DNA of 64,000 nucleotides from Volvox africanus (Eukaryota > Chlorophyta > Chlorophyceae > Chlamydomonadales > Volvocaceae), in assembly GCA_030268105.1 (NCBI GenBank), contig BSDZ01000103.1:872501-936500 (forward strand). Direction: 5' to 3'. Of the stretch, positions 1 through 11,800 are shown piece by piece (position 1 is the stretch's first letter; the number at the start of each line of letters is the position of its first letter). The notes beneath the pieces are model-generated. The model saw nothing but the letters and a program-made list of their open reading frames with translations. It was not told where the DNA came from and did not search any database. The position numbers and the translations under genes are program-made.

Positions 1-3000
1 ATGAAGAGTCGCGGGTCCAGAATCTCGGACCGGGCCGCATTAAACAGGTGAGAAGGGTCGGGGCTGTGGCCACCATCTAATAATAGTGCGCTGGAGCCTC
101 AATAAATCTCTCCTTATTCCGTATTCCGTATTCCGTATTCCGTATTCCTTATCGTCCGATGTGAAAGACAGGGATGTACGTGCCTTGGGAAAAGCTGGTA
201 TATATGCATATTGATATATTTGATACTTGATCTGTGGATAGGGCGGGGGCGTGCATATGATGATAAAATGTGATCCAGTCAGCCAATAATAGAGTAACTG
301 CAATGGTATGGCGGTACACGTACATATGGCATTATGTACCTCCGTGCGTACACATGCCAATTTGCTTTCCTTTTTGATCGTTATTGCATGTAGCCACCGC
401 TGATGGTTACGATAAGATTACGAGCCAGGCAGCATTGAGGTGACGGTGTATATACATATATGCAGCCACAGCACATACATACGAGCAAATTATTATGGCG
501 CATTCATGGACGGAGCGCAGCACGCGGCCTTTTTATACATAATAATGTATAATGGATATTGCGTGCAACGTTTGAATGCGTGGATGTGTCTATATGTATT
601 TCCATATTTCCAATTGTACATGATCTTTTGGAATCTTACGGCCGCACTAGGATTGGGACCCTGTGTGTAACACAGGGTGCAGTAGCGCGCGATGCCGGGG
701 TGGGAGTTCCCCCTTTACAATTTTCCCCGCGCTACAGTGAACCTCCTCGGTCGCTCGACCCTGGCACCTGGTCGCTCGACCCTGCAGCTTGCGCCTTGCA
801 CCCGACGGCGGATGGTGTTATTTTGTTTTTCCGGCACTACCGCTCGCTTTCCTGATTTTGGCGGGGGGTCACAACGAACCCGGACGCAGCGCCAGCCCGG
901 GCATCCAGCATAGGGCGGTCGGTATTCATGCGCATCATGTGGTGTTTAGCATCAACCTGTGTGCGCTGGTTTGGTTTCGACCCATGGCGTGATAGCGCGT
1001 GATGCCGTAGTGCGATTTCCTTATTATCATGTACATACAAATAGTCAAGATGCAGTTTATTGGTCTGCTGGTTGGCGCCGTACGGCCATACGGCTATTAT
1101 GAGAAAACCAGCCAGATGTACCCAATTGCTCTGGGTGAAATACTTGGTATTATGATTAGCCTTATATTACTATTTTGTAAAGCCCGTGAAACCTATACGA
1201 AGCTTTCAGAGAGACATCGTCTGGTTGTATATCTGTATGAAATGAGGACAAGCATAGTAGTTGGGACTTGTGTATTGACCCACGTAATGATATGGTTTGC
1301 TATAAATAGATAATAGATTTAGAAATTATATCCCTCGTCATTATGTATACGTTATTAATACTCCGTACAGTTTTGTACATATTATAACTCCGTGCATTGA
1401 GGTTCTAGATATGTTGATGATTGTCCGCCGTACGTGGTAGGTAGCAGTGAGCAGTGACAAGGTGCAAGCAGGTAGCATGTATATACTTATAGATACTTGT
1501 ATAGCCTTACTATTTGTAGGAGTCCTAACTAGCATTATGTCTGCCTGCGTATCGTGGCTGCTGTCCGTATGACAGTAGTGGTACTGCGTGAAAATGTAAC
1601 AAGAGGGATCGTAAGTTATAAAATATAGCAGTGTTAGTGTCCACTAATTTCAATGCAAGAATTGAAGCCCAGATCGGTTGTTCCGAATCTTCGGTATATT
1701 AGTCCGTCTGCTTTGCTATTAGATGTAACTCACGTTAATTGTGATACAAGCTGTTTAATAGTTGACTCTTGATAGTAAGCGTAATAATTGCGATCTGGTC
1801 ATCGCTCCTCCTTTAAAAAAATTAGCCTCCAACCCGCCTGCCTTCATTTAGCAGCTAAGGTCTTCCAGAAGGCCTCTTGAGGAAGACCTCTGACTACTGT
1901 CGTCTTCTTTTTGTTTCATTCATTGACTGTGTATTTGTGTTCCTTCCCTTGTGCCGTACACTGTACGCACGATTACTACATGGACTTGGTTTATTGCCTT
2001 ACATTAAAATCATGTAATTATATGCATATTATTTGTCATATTTATCGCACAATGTATGTAATAATCGTCACGACAAAAAACATGCCACGCTGCACCATTT
2101 TTGGCACTTGCTGAATCACGGTAGCTGGATGGAAGTTTCATCGTCAGCGCAGTGGTTTATAGTTTAGCGGGGAGACCATCAAAGTTATATTTCTTAATTC
2201 TTATATTGACTCGTGCCCCTGTTAATAATCCCATCATAAGTAAGCGGTCACCTTGCTGATGCAGGGAAATGCAAGCCCATACACGTGGACTATATATGCA
2301 AACATCACCACCTTTTAACCAGTTCCAATCATCTGGAGTTGCATGCATGCAATTTTAGGACTTGTCAGCAGAACAATATAAACCTATACCTCGATATCTT
2401 ACGCCATCATGTTAACCTGGCTGGTGGGACGTTAGACATGTCTTCACCCAGACACCAAAGTAGTGGTTGGGCGGGTGGGTGACTGCTAAGTAACCGCCAA
2501 CACTCCTGCGCGGCTTGAAGTCAGTCTGGACTCATCAGACTGCGCTGGTCGGCTCCCGCCGGAATCCTTGCCGCCAGTGTGCATACATACACATATTAGC
2601 AGTCTGATAAGTCGAGTCTCACTCTCTATATATAAGGCTTGAAGCATGGAACAGGGGATAACGGTATATCCCCCCCAGATGAATGGGACACTATCTTGCT
2701 TTGCGTGCGCAATCAAGATGGATTTATTGGAAGTGGATCGCGTGAAATGGCAAACACCGCAATGGATCGTGGCTCTCGCCGGCGCAGTAAGGAGGATACC
2801 GGCATGCCCCCTATTCAAGATAGTAAGGTTCACGTCGATAGATCTCTGTGGTAGGATGCGCCACGGCATCGGAGACCTGTTCATACCTCTGCGCAGTAAG
2901 AAGTAAAAGGGGTAGAAACGAGTGAGCACTAGCCGTGTGCAAGTCAAGTTTTAAGAAAGCTGGATATCTCTGGATGTGGCTGGAAGCTCTGCATCCGGAA

Positions 3001-5840
3001 GCCACACTGTCTGTCTGGATGTGATTGTCCTGTGTGGTTGGGAATTCACCGCATATGCAAATGATCATGAGCGACCGGGCTAGTCTACGGCAGCACTATT
3101 ACGGGATGCGGCAAGTAACTAACTATCTGGGCGCAACAGAAAATGTATTGCGACGATGCATTTGAACAAATAAATTTTGAAATCCGAGTGATTCAAGGGT
3201 CTGCATGCTCGTAAAGGGCGATTTCGCGCTAAGCGAATTTCAGCATTTGCGAATTACGTGATCACGTGCGAGCGGTTTAACCCTTGCACTTACAAACGAT
3301 TCAAGATGAACTTCTGTAATGCATTTTAAATGGACAAACCCGCTGCCTAGAGACGCGGCCAGAAGCGTCTTTAGAAACTGTACGATGTCCATGAGTGACA
3401 TAGTGCATGGGATCTCCAAGCAGTTTCAAAGACAACGCATGAGTTTTAGATAGAAACCATGACGCTGGTAATCGTGGATTTCCAAACGCGCTATTCTTCA
3501 AATCCCAACAGATGATTCTCTGCCGCGATCGGCGGGCATGAATGCAAGGTATCCGTTCAAAATCAGCATGTTGACAGGAAAATGTTTAGAACTTCCGGCT
3601 GATCTTGATGGCAGAAGTCAGCTCGTAGTTGTCCGTCATGTGATTTGGATTTGAACGGCGCCAAGGGTACCGCCCCATCCGTTTTTTTCATTTCTCTGCC
3701 CAGGACATACTTGATATAGTCGTATATGTTTTAGATTGTGGACACTAGGAAGATTCACGAATGTATTTTGTCGCACGCCTGGAACGAAGCGGCCGCTGAA
3801 ATTGCCGAAGAGGCTCTCGTACAAGACTATGTGATGGTATGACAGATGGCATGACAGACACAAAGGAGCAGTGGCGGGCGCACGAAGTTTAAGACAGGGG
3901 TGGGCGAAATGTGTAATGATCATCCCCATGTAACGCTCGCCTATCCTGTACAAGGTACCGATTGGTTGTAGTTTTTGAGCTTCCCCCAATTAAAGCTGGG
4001 CACATGGTTGACATGATATCTTGAGCTTTCAGCGACAGAGGGCGACGCGGCCTACCAAACCATGTTCAGTCCATTAGGAGGGTATCATCGATATGCCTGA
4101 CCACTGTCGACATTAAATTGTTAAACAACCACAAGTCCTAGGTAAACGGCAGTGCCAAGGCTTAGCGTGTTAGGCTCCATCCATATCATACATGGACAAA
4201 GGTATACCCTGCAAGGTACACAACCCACGGCATGATCCATCGTGCGCTTTACCCACGGTCCACGCAACCTGCCTTTCAGGTGTCGGATGCATGTGCAGGT
4301 ATGAGACATAAGAGATGCACCAAAGAATGGCCACGGTATAGAATGCGTTGAAGAATGGTCGCGGTATGACATGAGTAGAAGGAGGCCGGGGTGCTGGTTG
4401 GGAGACGTTTGGAGAATCGGCGAATGGTGTTCGCGGGCTTCAATATCTTATCAATACGTACCGAGTAACGGCGAGGACACTAAAAGCGTGTTAACTGCTG
4501 TTATCAAGAAGGGATATGAAGTAAAGAGGAGAAAAGGAGCAGGCAGAGTTCAAAGCTTGCCCACTAATTGCTTGTCTGCCCAAATTATGTTAAGCAGCTG
4601 TCCATTAATTATCTTATGAAAGTATGGAACCATTTCGCAGGGACTTGTGTATTCTAGTCTACCTTGTTTACACGTCGTTCGGTTCACACGTCGCAGGGAA
4701 CGCCCACCCGTCGTCATGACAAGCTCATTCAAGGAAAAGAAAATCCACTTATTCAATCTTCTGTACTGTAATAAGATAATTGTTAATATTTAGAAGTCGT
4801 GAACAACACTGCACTCGCGACGTACGCGCGTTTACATGCAAGCTGCAACAGCCTGGAGTTACAATCGGCTCAATTACGTAGGACAATATAAAACTTGTAA
4901 CGATATTTATGTTTTCATTTCTTAAACAAACACACCTTGCAATCTTGCGGCTTCTGGCCAATTTCCGTTGTACATACCTGTCAAGCAATATGCTGATCGG
5001 ACCATATCGGACAAGCTGAACCAAATTTGGAAGCTTATTTAATTGCTGATACAATTAACATGGTGTTTTCAATTTAGAAGTAGTGAATTGATAATTTCGC
5101 TGTCGAACATAATGGCAGCTCATGTATTCCTATAGATAATGACTTAGATATGCTGCACTTGATAATTTCCTTCTTATAGCTTTTAGGCTTATATAATAAC
5201 GCTCCCAGCACAGGGTGATATCCTGTACGGATAGCCGTATTGCGAATGATGGTGTAACATCTTCGCACGAAAAGTCCCCTCTCACTAGTGGGGAGAGAAA
5301 CTGCTGCCGTCCCATGAAATAATGCTTAGATGAAGTTGGTAACATGGCGATAAAAGCGCTGCAAGCCGGTATTTAGGCCTGCGGCATACTCGCCTTCAAG
5401 CTCACTAATATAGGCATTATAAGTAAGTTTGACATGTTATGTTGTTAGCTGCGTGGTCATTCGGCTTTCCAACTTGGCTTAAAACGTCACATTACAGCAC
5501 TTTTCAACACTTTTATACTCTATTTCTGAACGTTGTTAATATGGAATACATGATCTTATATGGATGGTAACCTTGAGTCTCGTGACTCGTTCGGGCGTGA
5601 TTGCCGGCGTCTCGAAATGCGTTGAACTTGGCTGATCAAGTTTAATTCTCAATCATATCCATTTTATAATTAAATTTCTTCTGAATTCATTTGTCGTCGC
5701 GGATTTGCTGCTTCATAAGCTTTTCTTCGCTTAACATACGCAACAAGCTAACCGCCGTACTTCGCGCTGTTTCTGCCATCGCCATCTTCCGATGAATTGG
5801 TTGCTTCCAGGACTGGTACGGACAGCTACAGCTCGTAGCC
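1..5840. other. Intergenic region upstream of M11 gene A
   Basis: I see no gene I can support here apart from one weak small ORF (1029-1313). The sequence is moderately AT-rich, with short repeats: a TATTCCG array at about 118-150, and two similar stretches around 670-715 and 985-1025 that share the core GCG(C/T)GATGCCG. Open frames at 2486-2947, 3636-3989 and 4121-4372 have no recognisable domain and no splice-consistent continuation. Confidence 0.5.
1029..1313 (+). CDS. Possible small two-helix membrane protein, unknown
   Basis: This is a 94-codon open frame ending in TAA. The translation has two hydrophobic stretches, around residues 36-53 (ALGEILGIMISLILLFC) and 75-91 (SIVVGTCVLTHVMIWFA), separated by a charged loop rich in Arg, Glu and Lys. 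Such a regular pattern is unusual for a random frame. However, codon use is AT-rich and unlike the certain genes of the window, no TGTAA signal follows closely, and no family is recognised. It could be a small membrane protein, the last exon of a longer gene, or chance. No function is proposed. Confidence 0.22.
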   Translation: MYIQIVKMQFIGLLVGAVRPYGYYEKTSQMYPIALGEILGIMISLILLFCKARETYTKLSERHRLVVYLYEMRTSIVVGTCVLTHVMIWFAINR

Positions 5841-8800
5841 ATGTCGACAATCTGGCTGCGTCAGCCGCAGCTGCAGCAGCTGCTTTCATCCGCTCGCCCT
5901 CGCGGAGCGGCACGGGGCCAGCAGGCACTTCTCCTCCCCATCGTGTTGGCATTATTCTTCTCCTTATTAAAAGGTAGGAGTGCTCGTTCCCTCCCTGCTT
6001 CTGCAATCTATGCAGGGCTTAACACATATTGAGGTTACTAGTCTCTTGCATTCAGATCTGGTGCATATCATGTGGTGCATCTGGCCCATTGGTAACGGTT
6101 CGCGACTATTAAGGTTGTCATGATAACTAATCAATCCCGCCCACCTTATGGGCTGTTGCAAATGGCGGAACTGTGAGCCGTCTCTCCGGGACAAGCACCT
6201 TTTCCCCCAGCTTCCCCTTCACCCTCACGATGCTAAACTCTCACTGTATGTACCATGTGACCGCGGACATGGTCGAGGCCGGATATGTATCTTAGGATAT
6301 CCCGCACCTTTTATTCCCAGCCTTCTCAACCTTCCTCGGCAAAGAAGCAACCAAACAATCATACGTGATATGATGGGTTTGTATGTATCGCCACATATGC
6401 TATGAGAGGAGAGGAAATGAACAAAATCGTACAATCGAGCGTTAGTTCGGCGCTCCGCCCCATATGCTACGTGTGATTTAAAAAATTAAGGATTAGGGTT
6501 TGGCACATCTGGACAATTATGTGACACACACACACACATACGTATATATATATATATGTATATATATGTATAAATATATGTGTATATATATATATATATA
6601 TACGTTTTGAAGTCGAGTGAACGGAAGAGGGCTGCGTTCCTATAGCAGGCAGGGAGAAGCAGGCAGGCAGGGCCTTTCCCAGGTTAGGTTAGCTCAGAGG
6701 GCCGCTGCTGGTGAGAAATGCCGCCCCTGAGAACCTCCCCGCAATCCTGACATACGAACTTACATGGGCGAGGTCTTGGAAGCGCTTGCGCTTAACCGGC
6801 ACCAGCCACCGACCAGTGGTCATGTGTCATTCGTCATTCATCATTCATCATGAGTCAGTATTACGGTTTGATATTATCATGTCTCCTCCTGGTTGGGGTC
6901 CATTTCTCCATCGTTCCCGACTTCTGAACCCCTCAGCACTACTGTCGCCTTTTGCAATACCCTTCCCATTTATCGAAATGCCGGTCATGCCTCACCGCTA
7001 CACCGCCACCGCTACTACGCCGCCACCTGAAACGTATCCGTGATCAACAGTCGCTCACGCCGGCTGGGGCACTCTCCCTCCGCCCTCAAGCGCACCCATT
7101 ACAGCTTGGAACCGGACGATCCAGGTGGGAGCGATACAGTTTGAGTATACAGTATGAGTATCTTTACATGCTTGCAGCAGGACTGTCCGTACAGAAGTTA
7201 TATTGTACCTAAGTAGTAGGTGAATGTGCTCTAATCACAAGCCTTGCCTGCGGGAAAACATACATTTCATGCATGCACATGCAAACACACACGTACTGCA
7301 CACAGAGCACATATCCGAGGATTCTTTGTAATGTGCGGCTTTGTACTATGTAAAGTCATCAGTCATTTATTGCTTACTTAGGGTTACTTATTGCGGGTCA
7401 GGCTAGCAGTAGGGTATAGTCGACCTCAAGACACCCTTGTTTGTTTCGGACGGGCGCTGGATCTCTTTCTGCTGTTCGCCGTCATCAGCTTGACAAGTCT
7501 GCTTCCCGTCTTCACTCTCAGCCGCTTCACATCCAGTCCATGCGAGTCTTCCTTCCTCATCATCATCTTGATTGCATGGTCCTCTCCTTACACACCCCCT
7601 CCTTCATGGCAGATAGAAGGAGAAAGGGGGGTGTAAGGAGAGGACTGTGCAATGCAATCCCTGCACGCCCAGCCAAACAAATGTTGTGCCTGCGTCTCAA
7701 TGGTGAATTGCAGGGTACGCTGCTATACCGGACCACAGATCCACCAACATGGGCCGTATACTTTGATGTTCTCGATCGGACCTTCCAGCTGCCGCAGCAG
7801 CCGACCGCCTCGGATACCGGCGAGCCCATTACTCCGGGAAACTACATCTCGTTGGTGAGTGCAGTACTTGGGGATTTATGGGTAACGTTTTGTCTAGATT
7901 CATGGATCCTGGATTCTCGCATATGGATCTTCCTATGCTCAAAATCCTGAAAATTAAATACAGCTTGTCTTTTTCATACAGCAAATGACAGGGATTTCCT
8001 AGCTGGTAAGGCTGCCGACTCACGGGGGCCCTCAACCCACCCGTGTCGCAACTTTTCCCCAACCCAGCCCGCAGCGCCCCGCCCCAACCAACGTAACCCC
8101 ACTCCGCTATACCCCTGCCGCAACCCCTCCCGTCGCAGCATACGCAAAAATATATATCCAAACTAAACCCAAGAAAACTTTATCTTCTTGATGTTCATTT
8201 TAACGCAGCAATGTTTCATGGCCAATCTCGCCTCAAACCGCTGCTTGGGTACGGGCAACGTGCGAATCATAACCACCGCAGCGCCAGTGCCCGCAGCCGA
8301 TGTGACGCTGAAGGTTCTGGTCATGGTCATGAACCTCAGCTCCTCCAGCGCTTGCAAGGCGCAGGGGGGTCTCACGGTACGACGGGAATGTAGCAGTGCG
8401 CCAGATGCAGCATGGGGGCGTGTGTAGGTTTAGGACTAGCATGATGGCTACTCCTAAATGATTGGAATCTATAAGACGCAGTTACATAGATATAGATATT
8501 ATAAATGTACGGCTTTATAGATTTGATGGATGTACATCTAAATATATGTTTAGGTATAGATATATAAACCCACGCATCCCTTGGATGGCACGTTTATCCT
8601 GTCATCTTTTGCTTCTCGTTATCCCCTTGTTCTTCTTGTTCAGTTGTTTCAGGTAATGTGATGTACTTCTGTGCTGTACTTATTCCTTGTACTTGAAAAA
8701 CTCCCAAAACATATAGGCGCACTTAATTGCACTAACTATCCGAACGCAGACCGCCGAAGTACGAAATCTTTATTTGGGTAAAAATGGCTACGCGGATTTC

Positions 8801-11800
8801 TTTCAATCCTGTAGCTATGGCAAGATGGTATTCGACACAAATGCGCTTAAGGTAAGGTTTGAGAGTTCTTTTCGGAGTCCTCTCGCGTTGGCGGTTGGAG
8901 GTTGCCCGTTGCGTTTCAGTTGCGTTACTGCATGGTAGTATCATGCTTCATACTCCTTTCACGCTCGCAGGTCGTTTCCGTGGTTGCGCCATGCTCGACC
9001 GCTATCCTGGGCTGCGATCATGACGCTATTGCTACAGCGGCTAAAAAGGCGCTCCCAGCAGGTAAGCATCTGACGTACGTACCGTACTTGGCGGTACAGG
9101 TTACATAGGCATCTGTGCACCCGTACGATTTATTCGTCTACACGTCTTTTGATTCCGCTAACCGAAGGTAAAGGGAACGTGGCTGCCTGTAGTGACGCTA
9201 TAGGGGTTGATGCCTGGTTCCGGAGCAACCGATATCCAGTAACCGTACATATATATGTTGAAAAACGCTCGCTCTTCAACTTCATGCCGCATAATTCTTG
9301 CAACATCCAAATTGTGCTCTTTTCCCCGAACCGTTGAGTTATGTTCAATTATGTTCAGTTACGTTCAGTTGTGGAAACTCTTCACGTGAAAATCAAGATT
9401 TAAAGTTTAAAATTGAGTAAAATCACCGGCAGATGAAAAATGTTCACGCCCTTGAGGCGCATCACACATCACATCTTAATTCACTCTATACTCCACATAA
9501 TAACGAAACCACCGAAACGGCAGTGCCTGTCACATCCATGTCTAATATCCATTCCTGCAACCTAATATTTGTAGTATCCTGGTTAGGCTGTCCACCCGGA
9601 ATACCTGAAATGAACCATGTATACATGGAGATCTTCCAATCGCTCGGTCCTTTGCTGCATGAGGCTAGGCGGGTATGACAGATAAGAGATACAACAATAT
9701 TTGCCGCCACCTTTTCGATTCTTGTTGTCTATTTGCCGCTCAGGTATTCAGATCGCCGCCTATGACCACGTCAGTTTCGTCCTGCCACTCGGCCTTAGTT
9801 GTAAATGGATCGGTCTGGGCGAAGTTCCCGGAGTGCAAACCTGGTTCATACCCGACGCCAGTGTAGGTGCCGTACGCAAAATATCTCAGGGGCAGTGCGA
9901 AATGGTTTTACCGTACAACATTAGCTGAGCCTATTTCTTTATATTCAAGTATATATGCGTATTTATGTTGTTTGTACGTTATGATAGCATGCCTGCTGTC
10001 GTGAATATTCAAAATGCAATCCCATGAAAATCCTAAGAAAAGTAACAAACTGGTTTATCGATCCTCAGTGCCCAGAACCAACACAACGGGCGGTAATGAC
10101 CTGTAAACGGCTGCCGTACAGGGAATATACCGCCAGGGCACGGTCATGCAGGAGATGCTTCACAACTTCGGATTGTACCACGGTTGGCGTAACGGAATGG
10201 AGTACGGCGATTATTCAACCTCAATGGGATTTGGCGAGAGCTGCCCCTCCGCGCCCGAGTTGTGGCGCCTGGGCTGGGCGACCCCAACTGCCGTACTCGA
10301 TGCCGACTCCCTTCCCCCACGCACGTACCGTACATTCACTATTCCGGCAACGTCCTACAGCCCGAACGGTCCGATGGTGAAGATTTTGCCAACATGGCTG
10401 GGGATCGACTACAACAAGTAAGTAGTTTGTTGTCAGTTTTAACCGTTGATTGTTATCTACAGCGTTTAGCGGCTATAATAATCCATAGGTTCTTGGCGGA
10501 GCCCCAGCGTGAAATACCTTTTGGGGACCGCACCCGGTAGTGCTGCCCGTGACCGTGTGTGTGTATGTGTGTATCTGTGTGTGTCCGTAACGACCCAAAA
10601 TGTGATAGAGCAAACTTTTAAAGCTAAGATAACAGATTGCGACGTCCTTTGTTTAACCCTAAATTCTGCGACCCGGCAAAATTTATTTGGGTTGAACCAA
10701 TTTTTGGGGTATCCGTTGTCCAAGGCCGCAGTCCTATATGATAATATTACGCGTTAACCTATATGCTAATATACATACACACACAAATATATATATATAT
10801 ATCATCATATCATCATACATTATCATCATATATATAAGATGATGATGATATAAGATGATGATGATATAAGAATATATACGATGCTTTAACTGCGAAGCTG
10901 TAAAAGTCATTGAGTTGTGCGCGCACCTTGCAGCTCGCTTGTGGACGTCAGTCTTTTGAATACTATTTATATGCTGTAGATAAAAGATGTTGATTTTGTA
11001 TTTAGCTCAGAATGTAATTGTATGTTGAATGGAGCTCGTGCCTGTGTGTGTTGCTGTCCATTCAAACATTTTTGGTGCATAAACCCTTCTTGATGATGCC
11101 AATCTCTGACAGCCGTTTATTCTGTTCTTTCCCATCGACCGTACTGGTTGTACGGCAGGAACCTCTATTTCGCTCTGAGATTGGCCAAAGGCGGCGACGT
11201 TGAACTCCAACAGCAATTCGCCAGAAGGGTACGATGAACAAACCTTATTTGACATATGTCGTACACGCGACTTGCTAAATGACCCATGATTTCATCTGTA
11301 TTTATGTGCGCTGCGCCCAACGGCCCAGCTTAACGGCGTACAATCCGTTTCTTTGTATGTCTAGCTGCATATGGATATAGATATAATTTAGTTCATGATG
11401 ATCATATATATATATGGCTTTATCATTATATCTCTTTCATTCACACATATATTCAGTACCTATCTATCGAAATTTTGTACATAGACTAACCTTCTTCAAC
11501 AGCAATCTTGCCTCAATCTTACCTCAACCGCAACCTTGCCTCAATTATATATAAACCCTATATATATATACCTATATATATATATAGGGTTTTAAAACCC
11601 TAAAACCCTAAAACCCTATATATATATATATACCTATGGAAATTGTTTTCACTATTTCCCTCTCTTGAAAAGCTCTCCCACATTTATTCTGCCTCCTCCC
11701 TCGTCAACATTACACAGCTGAACATACACGAGGCCATCGCGGCCATCGACAACAATTTCGGTTCATTTGGCGACCCGATTCTCTCCCTAATTGGATTGGT

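Larger units (their letters stand above)
5974..7672 (+). other. Intron 1 of gene A (1.7 kb)
   Basis: This long intron separates the signal-peptide exon from the linker exon. It holds a TA/TATG microsatellite (6525-6602), one copy of a 111-bp dispersed repeat (6617-6727) and an imperfect hairpin (7571-7658) ending 14 bases before the proposed acceptor. It begins GTAGGA and ends CCCAG. I see no coding exon inside. Confidence 0.4.

Noticed and set aside
2486..2947. 153-codon minus-strand open frame
   Set aside because: No domain, no plausible splice partners and overlapping open frames on the other strand; the composition looks non-coding.
3636..3989. 117-codon minus-strand open frame
   Set aside because: No recognised motif or continuation. 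Could be a decayed element, but nothing supports it.
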